Origin: Candidatus Desulfovibrio trichonymphae
Lineage (GTDB): Bacteria > Desulfobacterota > Desulfovibrionia > Desulfovibrionales > Desulfovibrionaceae
DNA length: 64,000 nucleotides
Assembly: GCF_002355955.1 (NCBI RefSeq)
Contig: NZ_AP017368.1
Coordinates: 1 to 64,000 of the forward strand
Direction: 5' to 3'
Shown here: positions 17,825 through 25,603 of the stretch, piece by piece
Position numbering within the stretch: the first letter of the stretch is position 1
Layout of the letters: each line of letters opens with the position of its first letter
Notes under the pieces: model-generated
Told to the model about the DNA's origin: nothing
Database searches by the model: none
What the model saw: the letters and a program-made list of their open reading frames with translations, nothing else
Position numbers and translations under genes: made by a program

Positions 17825-18905
17825 TGGCGGTATCCTCCTGTGCAAGTATAGATTGCTCTTTGTTGAGGACGATCTCCAGTCTTGACTCGAAATATTCTTT
17901 ATGAAGGACTCTTTTATACTGCATAATTTGCTGCATATAGTTCCAATATCCAAAGTGATTACAAAGAGCCTCAACATCTTCGCTGTCAATTCTTTCAAGA
18001 TCCCGCGCATTGTTTCGGGTGTTCAATATATTCCGAAGAACTAAAAATGGCATTAAGGTGTTCGGTTTTTGTCGAGAGGGCCAATATTTTTTCTTGTATG
18101 CCAATAGCCCGATTTGGCGGATAATGGAAAATATGTTTGTAGAGTCCCTTAATTGGTCACCTGAATTGGCAAAATCAAGAAATTCACGTAATGAAGTTAG
18201 CGCGGTATTTCGTTTTTGCCACGCTTCTTTTTCGAGTTGTCAAACTCTCTGAAGCGAGATCATAGGGAAACACAACAAATACACAGAGTCTACGTTGTCC
18301 TGATCTGCTCCAGACGAGTTCTCCCTATTGACTTGATTTGTATATGGTCTGTTTGACATTTTAATGCTGAAAATATTTGAGCCAAATGAAACGTTAAAAT
18401 CTGTATTCCCTCTTGTTAATGACGTTTGATAAAAGCTCTCATCGCGATAATAGACATTCAAAAGATATAATGTCGATAAAGCCTTGAGCAGATTTTCTAT
18501 GTTTGCGCTGGATAGTGCGTCCTTTCGATTATGCTTCACTGCTTGATAACCTTTTTGCCAGACCGTATCATCTTTGTGAGCATTTTTTAACGGATGCAAA
18601 ATTCTGTTTTTGTCATTTTTGCAGTATATATCTGATGCGGATGACAGCACATGCTCAAGCACCATTGCTGATCCAGCAACTTATCCGCTTTCGTCTTTGG
18701 GTTTTATATCTCTGCCTTCTTGCGAATACAACTCTTTTGCAAGGGATTCAACTTCAACAACACAACGCAACAGCAACTCAGCAATTTTTACTGAATATAC
18801 ATTGAGTTGCCTATCGTCAAAGTGTATCTCATTGGCGAGTGAAAGAGCTTCTCGTTCAAGATTCTGATATACAGGCCAATATAAATTTACTAAATTTATT
18901 ATTGA
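17814..18905 (-). pseudogene. Unknown protein of the R-M locus with two in-frame stops
   Basis: One frame runs for about 360 codons, directly after the dam-like gene, to the TAA at 17814. It is interrupted only by TAA at 18681-18683 and TGA at 18240-18242. The three segments join without any shift: YWPVYQNLEREALSLANE ..., then MVLEHVLSSASDIYCKNDKN ..., then QLEKEAWQKRNTALTSLREF to ILAQEDTANDA. It is hydrophilic with no membrane segment, and I do not recognise the family. No standard start codon follows the dam stop in this frame. Position inside a DpnII-like operon suggests an R-M accessory or defence role, now lost unless the stops are read through. Confidence 0.75.
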
Positions 18906-19710
18906 TTATAACCTCGCAATCAGCAACTCTCTCACACACCCGCGTGAACTGCCGAGCGAGTTAATTGCGCGCGGCGCATTAATACGCGTAATTTTATATC
19001 TTGAATAAATTCTGTCAAAGAAATCGTTATGTTCGTCGATGTTTTTTGGGTCAGAATTGCTCGCAACCACCCATGCACCGAGTTCGGTCATCTCATCAAT
19101 AAAGCGTGCCAATTCTATCTGTTCTGCGTCGCCGAAGCCATCACAAGAATAGGCAGTGAAATTTGCCGTTGCTGTTAACGGACGGTATGGCGGGTCGAAA
19201 TAGACGAATGTACTTGTATCGATAATTCGCGCGACAACTTATAGTCACAGCAGATGATTTGCACGTTTTGCAGCTTGTCCGATACGGCGCGCAGATTATT
19301 TTCGTCGCAGATTGTCGGATGATTATAACTACCCTGCGGGACATTATATCCACCCTTACGATTCACACGGTACAGACCGTTGAAGCAAGTGCGATTTAGA
19401 AATAAGAACAACGCGGCGAGTTCGGCAGATGCGCTCTGCTCGGCTTTCAGCGCGTTGAAACTGTCGCGGTTGCGATAATAAATTGTCTTGCGTGTGTCGG
19501 TATCTGCTGTCAAATATTCGTTTTCAAGCATTTGCAGCACGTCTATCAGATCGCTAACGCCATCGCGTATGATCTTTATGTGAGTATCAACTCTCGGTTT
19601 ATATCGCTAAGATAGATATCTGAGAACGAATAACTCGCTAAAATATCAAACAGCACCGCTCCGCCGTCGACAAACAGTGCGCCGCCGCTGCTTTTGCTGT
19701 ATATACGTCC
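18906..19710 (-). pseudogene. DpnM/Dam-like N6-adenine methyltransferase, degraded
   Basis: D12-class adenine methyltransferase fragments in several frames. LFVDGGAVLFDILASY resembles the EPFVGGGAVLF motif, followed by SDIYLSDINRELI. Then come LFLFLNRTCFNGLYRVN and GGYNVPQGSYNHP, and after a frameshift near 19230 TFVYFDPPYRPLTATANFTA with catalytic DPPY, to the stop at 18906. The expected N-terminal WAGGKxQLL motif was not found. This would have methylated GATC and protected against the DpnII-like enzyme. With both genes broken, loss of toxicity and protection appear to have gone together. Confidence 0.85.
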
Positions 19711-19942
19711 ATATATCAACCTCAAAATCGCGAACAATATCAATATTAATATTCACGAACGGTTCCCCAATGGGGAGTTGGGCGGTTACAACAGAGGCAA
19801 AAATTTGTAAAGAAAATTTTTTATTGTCCCCCTTTGGGAGGGTTAAAACCCCCAGCTTCAGCACGAATTTGGTACAAGTTGCGGCATGGGCAACTATCAA
19901 CACGGAGTACATGACGTTTTTTCAATCCACCTGCATTTGGTT

Positions 19943-20018
19943 TGGTGGAGAAGAAGGGATTTGAACCCTCGACCCCCGCCTTGCGAAGGCGATGCTCTCC
20001 CAGCTGAGCTACTTCCCC
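19943..20018 (-). tRNA. tRNA-Ala (CGC)
   Basis: 76 bases with encoded CCA. The acceptor GGGGAAG pairs with CTTCTCC, the anticodon loop is TTCGCAA giving CGC, and the T-loop is TTCAAAT. Its 3' end faces the AT-rich island with the R-M relics, the usual side for integration, but I found no duplicated 3' end at the far border. Confidence 0.9.
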
Positions 20019-20245
20019 ACAATCGTAACCAATATGGTTTTTCTATTTAGACAAAACAGGTTTGTCTGTCAAACGTCGGCATCTGTTCCGTGACGTTATG
20101 AAAGTCATTATCGATTTGTAATAGCTATCTTTATTTTATTTGCCACTATGAAACGGCGGGGGATAAAATGCGGTTCGTGGCTGCCACAATGCACGCGTCC
20201 ACGATACGTTAGGTTAGATAATGTCTTTTTGTTCATGCGTTGTTG

Positions 20246-21373
20246 TTATGAGGTCATGTCGGCCGTAGAGTCTTCCCAGTCTTTCAGCACGGTCTGGTAG
20301 CCGATGCCGGCGAGTGCCGTCGTCATTTCCTTCACGCCGCGGTGGTCGGCTATCTCAAACTGGCCTGGATTGCGGCTGTCTTTTGTGGCACGACCGCCCA
20401 CCGCCGTGGACACCCCGGCGGAAACGCGCGTGACGCCGAGCGGCACCAGATGGTCGCGCATGAACGCGTTTTCACGCGTAGAGCATGTGATGCCGACTCT
20501 CGGCAAAAAACACCGCGTGGCCACAACATACTGCACAAAATGTCGGTCATCCACGATGTGTCGTGTGGCGAACTCACCCTCGTGCGGACAGATGCGCGGC
20601 ACAGATACACCCACCTCTACGCCGGGGAAACGGCGTTGCAGCCACCAGGCGTGCAGGCCGACGGCGAAGGCGTCCTGTTCAAAGTTTTCCAGGCCGAGCA
20701 GCGCGCCTATGCCGAGAGAATACATGCCGGCGCGCGCCGCTCGTTCCGGCGCAGCCAGGCGAAATGCGTAGTCGCGCTTGGGCCCGGCCGGATGCAGCCA
20801 GTCGTAGAGGCCGGGGGTGTAGGTCTCCTGAAACATGGTCATGCAGTCCACGCCCGCAGCCGACATCAGGGCGTACTCCTCTTCCGTCATGGCGTAGACT
20901 TCAATGCCGATGGACGCGAAACGCGGTTTGATGCGCCGCACGACATCGGCGATGTATTCGGGCGAGGAAACCTTGCGCGCGTCGCCCGTGAGCAGCAGAA
21001 TGTGCTGCATGCCCATGTCCGCTATCACACCGGCTTCGGCTTCGGCCTCGTGCACGGTCAGATGGCGTCGGGGCTGTTTGTTCCTGGCGTTGAAGCCGCA
21101 GTAGCGGCACTGGTTTGTGCAGATGTCTGAAATATAGAGCGGTGAAAAAAGTTGCACAGCCCGTCCGAAGTAACGCAGCGTCAGTTCGTGCGCCCTGCGG
21201 GCCATGTTTTCCAGATACGGCGCGGCCGCCGGCGAGAGCAGCGTCAAAAAATCTTCCGGCTGCAGAATTTCTTTGTCAAGCACTGACAACACAGATTGCG
21301 GCGTGGCCTCGGCCGCGCCGTCGGCCCGCCGCGCGGCGGGCCATGTCTGCAAAAACTCCTGAAACGATTCCAC
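20246..21373 (-). CDS. thiH: 2-iminoacetate synthase (tyrosine lyase)
   Basis: 375-residue radical SAM enzyme that cleaves tyrosine to dehydroglycine (2-iminoacetate) and p-cresol for the thiazole ring of thiamine. The cluster motif is CTNQCRYCGF, followed by LLLTGDARKVSS, and the C-terminal region has SAGVSTAVGGRATKDSRNPGQFEIADHR as in ThiH. GTG at 21373 is chosen because GGGGCGGAG lies just upstream and the longer frame begins in AT-rich sequence without a ribosome site. It stands alone; thiG, thiS and thiF are not adjacent, and no TPP riboswitch was recognised. Confidence 0.93.
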   Translation of the reverse strand: MESFQEFLQTWPAARRADGAAEATPQSVLSVLDKEILQPEDFLTLLSPAAAPYLENMARRAHELTLRYFGRAVQLFSPLYISDICTNQCRYCGFNARNKQPRRHLTVHEAEAEAGVIADMGMQHILLLTGDARKVSSPEYIADVVRRIKPRFASIGIEVYAMTEEEYALMSAAGVDCMTMFQETYTPGLYDWLHPAGPKRDYAFRLAAPERAARAGMYSLGIGALLGLENFEQDAFAVGLHAWWLQRRFPGVEVGVSVPRICPHEGEFATRHIVDDRHFVQYVVATRCFLPRVGITCSTRENAFMRDHLVPLGVTRVSAGVSTAVGGRATKDSRNPGQFEIADHRGVKEMTTALAGIGYQTVLKDWEDSTADMTS

Positions 21374-21785
21374 AACTCCGCCCCTGTTACAACCACATGC
21401 AATATTACAACAAATATAAATGGATATAATCTTCAAGGATGCCGCCAGTCAACATAACGCAGCGGCCCGACTAGGGCAATCGAACGCGGGATGGACCCGC
21501 CCTGGCCATTAAACCAGCGGAGTGATTTTACGCCCATACCAATGCGAATCGGGGTTTGATAAACTACGGCCGGACCGTCTATGGGAAAACCCGGCTGAGG
21601 GCAAAATTTTCAAGATCGGTTGATTGGGCGGCATAGCGCGGATTATATCATGGCACCGGGAAATTCCCTGAAAAGATGCCCAATACATGGAGAGCATTCG
21701 ATACCGTCAGTGGTCTACGCATGCCCTGAAATTTCCCCGTCAGGGCTTGTCAAGACAATCGTGTTGGTATACACAAAATTTTCGT
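21374..21785. other. Intergenic region between thiH and tRNA-Leu
   Basis: No gene. It contains one copy of an ~88-base dispersed repeat (21620-21708, separate entry) and a GC-rich stem GCGGG/CCCGC near 21485-21502. A partly tRNA-like stretch at 21450-21530 does not fold as a tRNA. Confidence 0.5.
21620..21708 (+). repeat. Dispersed ~88-bp repeat, copy A
   Basis: Aligned by eye with the reverse complement of 45440-45527, about 80% identical with one single-base indel. The shared core AATTCCCTGAAAAGATGCC is exact. Both copies lie in intergenic DNA close to disrupted genes. In the opposite strand both encode a similar short peptide (MLSMYWASFQGISRCH here), so it may be a relic of a small gene, a miniature element or an RNA. 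Confidence 0.75.
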
Positions 21786-21871
21786 GCCGAGGTGGTGGAA
21801 CTGGTAGACACGCTATCTTGAGGGGGTAGTGGATTATATCCGTGCGGGTTCGAGTCCCGCCTTCGGCACCA
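21786..21871 (+). tRNA. tRNA-Leu (GAG)
   Basis: 86 bases with encoded CCA and a class II variable arm. The acceptor GCCGAGG pairs with CTTCGGC (one G-T pair), the anticodon stem CTATC/GGTAG encloses TTGAGGG (anticodon GAG), and the T-loop is TTCGAGT. An integrase relic begins 160 bases downstream, making this the attachment target of a former integrated element. Confidence 0.95.
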
Positions 21872-22033
21872 TCAGGAAATCCAAAGAAGTACGAGAAAGC
21901 CCGCTAAGGCAAGAGCCAAGCGGACTTTCCGCTTTTTGAGCTTCCGGTAACGTCCGGTAAGGTGCGTTGACTTGCCCCTTCTTTGGGGGCAAAGCTAGGG
22001 GCAAGCAAACATTGTTGCCAAGGAGATGCCCCC

Positions 22034-22400
22034 ATGCCCCTGACCGATAAGCAAATCAGTTAAGCAAATCAGTGCCTTGAAGCAAGAAGCCAAATCCAGA
22101 AAGTTTTTTGACGGCGGAGGCATGTATCTGGAGATCGCCCCAGGCGGCGGAAAACTGTGGCGGCTCAAGTACCGGGTGAATGGCGTGGAGAAGCGCATCA
22201 GCCTAGGTGCGTATCCGGAAGTCTCCCTGAAGGAGGCCGGTGACAAGGCGCACGAACTGCGCAAGACCGTGCATGAGGGTCTTGATCCTTCGGTGGAGCG
22301 CCGCCGCGCTAAGGCCAGAGCGAAGCGATCCTTTGAAGATGTGGCGCGGGAATGGTTTGACAGTGGATTGTGGACGGAATTTTTCTTTTCTGACGAATAA
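22034..22400 (+). pseudogene. P4-type tyrosine integrase, N-terminal relic
   Basis: ATG at 22034 with AAGGAG upstream gives MPLTDKQIS and then stops. A 13-base tandem duplication TAAGCAAATCAGT (22048-22060 and 22061-22073) caused this; removing one copy restores the frame to ALKQEAKSRKFFDGGGMYLE, YRVNGVEKRISLGAYPEVSL and SFEDVAREWFD. This is the DUF4102 arm-binding domain of integrases that use tRNA 3' ends. The catalytic C-terminal two thirds are absent, so the gene is both truncated and frameshifted. Confidence 0.92.
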
Positions 22401-22409
22401 TTACAACTT

Positions 22410-22652
22410 ATGGCCGGTTCAGAGCAGCTAGCCAGGGAAAAAACGCTACCAAAAACACCGGACGGTATTTTATGCCTCCTGCGCGAAAAGCAATCGCTGA
22501 CGGCAACAGCAATGGCCGAATCTCTGGGCAAGTCACGTAGCGCCATCTTACGGGCTATCCGGAAATTATGCGAAGAAGGACGCTTGCGTCATGTAGGCCC
22601 GAAAAAAGGCGGGCATTGGGAGGTCACGGAGCATGACGGCAAAACCGAATAA
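22410..22652 (+). pseudogene. Winged-helix domain fragment
   Basis: 80-codon frame with a winged helix-turn-helix: DGILCLLREKQSLTATAMAE, SRSAILRAIRKLCEEGRLRH and KKGGHWEV. This pattern is common at the C termini of Schlafen/AlbA-type ATP-binding proteins and Fic proteins. It follows the integrase relic in the same frame after its stop and lacks a ribosome site, so it is probably the tail of a deleted cargo gene. A small stand-alone regulator cannot be excluded. Confidence 0.6.
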
Positions 22653-22924
22653 CATAATCTTGCCAGCCTGCGAGGCCGGAAAAAACTGTACCGTTTATTC
22701 ATCCATTTTTCCAAATCTGTTTGGTCTTGTTTACAGACCAGAACTATCGCCTTGGAGAGGAGAACCCGAACGACCTGGCACCTTATCGGGCGGCAATGGA
22801 CAAAAATATTGTTAATTCAACGATCTAACTCCATGTAGAATTATTTTGGGGGCATCTTTGGGGGCAATGCAGGAAAATTATTGGCAATAAAATCTAATAA
22901 TAGCAATGGTTATAGGCTATATAT

Positions 22925-22937
22925 GAGTCTCGCCTTC
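22925..22937 (+). repeat. Candidate att site remnant (partial tRNA-Leu 3' end)
   Basis: GAGTCTCGCCTTC repeats the T-arm/acceptor part of tRNA-Leu (21852-21864, GAGTCCCGCCTTC) with one mismatch. It is followed immediately by a terminator-like stem, as expected if an element inserted at the tRNA 3' end displaced the original downstream terminator. CTTTGGGGGCAA also occurs near both ends of the interval (21981 and 22856). Confidence 0.5.
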
Positions 22938-22945
22938 TTCCAAAC

Positions 22946-22986
22946 AAGGCCGTTAATGTTCAAAAAGCATTGACGGCCTTGGCTTT
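22946..22986 (+). terminator. Stem-loop terminator after the att remnant
   Basis: AAGGCCGTTAATG (22946-22958) pairs with CATTGACGGCCTT (22968-22980) with one G-U pair, then GGCTTTTAT. Probably the original tRNA-Leu terminator, now separated from the tRNA by the element relic. Confidence 0.65.
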
Positions 22987-23095
22987 TATATCATCTTATA
23001 GTTCATTCACGTCTTTTATTGTTCGCTGACTGCCGCTTGCTTTTATTGTGTCTGAAGGTTTGAACGCCTTAAACCGGATACATGATGGTGCCATC

Positions 23096-23287
23096 ATGGC
23101 GACAAAAGTGCTTACTGACAAGACGATCCAGAACTGGAAGCCTAGGGGGGACAAGCCTTCAAGTTTTCCATAGGCGGGGCTGTATATTGTCATAACGCCA
23201 ACAGGCGGCAAGCTCTGGTGTTACAATTCAATTCACTCCAGACAGTCCTTTGGAAAGCACTCCAGATACGATCAAAAACTGGTCTAA
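23096..23287 (+). pseudogene. Second P4-type integrase relic (in-frame stop)
   Basis: ATG at 23096 gives MATKVLTDKTIQNWKPRG, the typical integrase N terminus. An in-frame TAG at 23171-23173 follows, and the same frame then continues AGLYIVITPTGGKLWCYN to the TAA at 23285. Only the first ~60 codons of the arm-binding domain remain. It is distinct in sequence from the relic at 22034, so two elements appear to have used this site in succession. Confidence 0.82.
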
Positions 23288-23384
23288 AGAAAATGAATAT
23301 TAAATTCTGACGCGAAGACAGCAAGGCAGAAAAAAGACAAAATAAAGCGGCGTACCAACAACGGTAGCCCGTCTGCCGCCAGCG

Positions 23385-23627
23385 TCAATCAGGGCAAGAC
23401 TGACTCTCGTCATCAGGCAAAAGGCGGGCTTCCCACCCTTGTTGATAGTACAAACAGGTGCCCGGGTTCCAGGCACTGGCGGTACTGTGGTTGTAATTTG
23501 CCATCACAGGCCAGCAAGTGAACGGCGCCAATGCCTCCGCAAAGGAAACGGCTTCAACAATCCGCTCGCTGCTTTTTTTCAATGAAGCATTGGGTCCTTC
23601 AATATACCATATCTGATAGCGAGGCAT
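23385..23627 (-). CDS. Small hypothetical protein (80 aa)
   Basis: ATG at 23627 with GAGGAG five bases upstream. The product MPRYQIWYIEGPNASLKKSS ... is hydrophilic, contains several aromatic residues and two cysteines, and has no membrane segment or recognised domain. A strong ribosome site and protein-like composition argue that it is real. It lies between integrase relics and the transporter pair, so it may be element cargo. Confidence 0.6.
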   Translation of the reverse strand: MPRYQIWYIEGPNASLKKSSERIVEAVSFAEALAPFTCWPVMANYNHSTASAWNPGTCLYYQQGWEARLLPDDESQSCPD

Positions 23628-23769
23628 ACTGTCTCCTCAAACAGATTATCAATTCCTGCAATAAGCCCTGTCGTTAATGCAACAATTCTGCCGCAACACA
23701 AACGCGGCGGCCGGATGAGAATCTTCTCTTCAGGCCGCCGACGCTGCACGATACGATTCAATCAGTCAA

Positions 23770-23934
23770 TCAGTGTACGCCCGGCAACAGGAATTTGCTG
23801 ACCACAAAAAGCAACACCAGCAACGTTACACCCAGACCGAGACTCCATTTAACGAGGCTGATTTCCGCCGGCTCCAACGGTTCATATTCCATTTTCTGAA
23901 TTTCTTCATGAAATTTGACTTCATTTTCGCCCAT
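23770..23934 (-). CDS. Small single-pass membrane protein, partner of the YeiH-type transporter
   Basis: 54 codons, ATG at 23934 with AAGGAGG upstream, starting 28 bases after the transporter stop. The N-terminal half is acidic and soluble (MGENEVKFHEEIQKMEYEPL). Residues ~28-50 form one membrane helix (SLGLGVTLLVLLFVVSKFLL) and only a few residues follow. Close co-transcription suggests an accessory subunit of the transporter; the function is inferred only from position. Confidence 0.75.
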   Translation of the reverse strand: MGENEVKFHEEIQKMEYEPLEPAEISLVKWSLGLGVTLLVLLFVVSKFLLPGVH

Positions 23935-23961
23935 AATTTTTCCTCCTTAAGAAAAACATCG

Positions 23962-25398
23962 TCAGTTCAGCAGCGGCGGGGTCATGCCGTGGAAGAACAG
24001 CCACGAAATGAACAGGCCAACCCAAATGATGAAACCGAACAGGCACACGATATACACAATGGCCAAACGCCCGATGCCTTCCTCCAGCAGCTTGCGGAAG
24101 TTGGAAACCATGCCGATGGTGAAGAAGGTCAGCAGAAAGAAAATCGTCCGAAAACCGTTGAGTGTGCCTGCCAGACTCTTGCCGATTGCGTGCAGGTTCG
24201 GCGACTGAAGGCAGATAAACAGCAGGATGAGGAAGGTGATCAAATAGCCGAGCACAAAACGCGGGAATCGCGCCCACACGTCGGTCCACCCCATGGTGCG
24301 ATCTCCGCCGGATTTGTCAAACTTGGCCGTCCAAAGCCATGCCAGCAACAGTGACCACACGCCGATAAACACATCAATAAAAATTTTCACCGTGGTGGTG
24401 ACCATCAAAACCCAACCCGGCGCCCATTTAACGCCTGCAGCAGCGGCCTTGGCCAAAATAAGCGATTCGGTAATCTGGCCGCTGGCAATAGCGCCGCCGT
24501 CTGACTTGACCGCTAAGCCCATCCAGCCTCCGGCCACCATGGGCTCGCCGGCCAGAAAATATTGCGCGACAAAAGGCAATACCAGCATTTCAATGCAGGT
24601 AAACACGACCACCAGCGAAGAAACCATGATGGGCACCACGGGGCGGGAACGAATGGCCGCGCCGGTGGCAATGGCAGCCGACACACCGCAAATGGAAATG
24701 CCGGACGCGAGAGGTGCCGCCCATTCCTTGTTGAATTTAAAATAGTTACGGGCCACATAATACACAACGGCCCAATAAATCAAATAGGCTTCCACAATAG
24801 CGCACAAACCCCGGAAAATGACATGCCCGGCAAAACCGGCGGCGTCAGCGGCCTTTACCCCAAGTTCGGCGCCCATGATGACAATAGCTATTTTGACGAA
24901 AAGTTCCGGGCGGCAGGCGTCACGCAGGTTGTCCGCCAAGCCGGGCGCGAAATTGCTTATCAGAATGCCCGTCACCAGAGCGATGATCAGGCCCGCTTCC
25001 GTGCTCAAACCCATTGCCCAGGGGATGCCGAACTTAGCGATCTGATTGGGGGAGGCAGCTATATACGCGTTCGCGCCCAGCATGTAGCAAAGAAACGCGA
25101 CAAAAAACACTACGGTAAACGCACCGATGAAGCGGCCGACATTGCCGCCGAGCAGCTTTATGCCGCAGCTCAAAATTGTGGTGAGCACGGCATACGTCAC
25201 CAACGCCGATGCCCAGCCGGGCATCAGTCCTTTGGCCGCGGGCGCCCAAGCCTTCAAGGGATTGTCCACCCATATGCCGGTTTTCACAACCCAGCCCAAC
25301 AGGTCGAGATTGCCGACCTTGAACAGCGCCAGCAAAAAGATGACGCTTCCGATGAGCAAAGCAACTTTATCCTCATTAAATGTTGATTTTGTAGACAT
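23962..25398 (-). CDS. YeiH-family putative sulfate exporter
   Basis: 478-residue polytopic membrane protein with about eleven predicted helices, belonging to the UPF0324/YeiH family annotated as putative sulfate exporters. Recognisable blocks are KIAIVIMGAELGVKAAD, ISICGVSAAIATGAAI and the C-terminal FFLLTFFTIGMVSNFRKLLEEG. It is longer than the usual ~340 residues, with an extra N-terminal helix pair and a middle insertion. The substrate is not established for the family; sulfate or sulfite/sulfonate handling would suit a sulfate reducer. The small membrane protein follows in the same operon. Confidence 0.85.
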   Translation of the reverse strand: MSTKSTFNEDKVALLIGSVIFLLALFKVGNLDLLGWVVKTGIWVDNPLKAWAPAAKGLMPGWASALVTYAVLTTILSCGIKLLGGNVGRFIGAFTVVFFVAFLCYMLGANAYIAASPNQIAKFGIPWAMGLSTEAGLIIALVTGILISNFAPGLADNLRDACRPELFVKIAIVIMGAELGVKAADAAGFAGHVIFRGLCAIVEAYLIYWAVVYYVARNYFKFNKEWAAPLASGISICGVSAAIATGAAIRSRPVVPIMVSSLVVVFTCIEMLVLPFVAQYFLAGEPMVAGGWMGLAVKSDGGAIASGQITESLILAKAAAAGVKWAPGWVLMVTTTVKIFIDVFIGVWSLLLAWLWTAKFDKSGGDRTMGWTDVWARFPRFVLGYLITFLILLFICLQSPNLHAIGKSLAGTLNGFRTIFFLLTFFTIGMVSNFRKLLEEGIGRLAIVYIVCLFGFIIWVGLFISWLFFHGMTPPLLN

Positions 25399-25545
25399 AT
25401 ACCCTCCCTAGTTTTCAAAGCCGTTCACACGGCTCTTGCCCAACACGGAAGAATTGTCCATACCGTTCCTCATCCTCATCCTCTTTATGCCCGCCTTTAC
25501 CACATAGATAACAATACTTGCCCGCCGATGGCAATACCGCATGCA

Positions 25546-25573
25546 TGAAAAAAGGGGGCATCAATGCCCCCTT
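25546..25573 (-). terminator. Terminator of the porin gene
   Basis: On the minus strand AAGGGGGCA and TGCCCCCTT form a 9-bp stem with a four-base loop, followed by T residues, about 30 bases after the porin stop. Confidence 0.85.
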
Positions 25574-25603
25574 CGGTTTATGCTGTTTTGCGCTTCGTGT
25601 TTT

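Noticed and set aside
21450-21530. tRNA-like stretch on the minus strand with GTTTAATGGCC and GTTCGATT
   Set aside because: The T-arm sides do not pair (CCGCG versus GCCCT) and the anticodon-like loop has the wrong size, so no cloverleaf forms.
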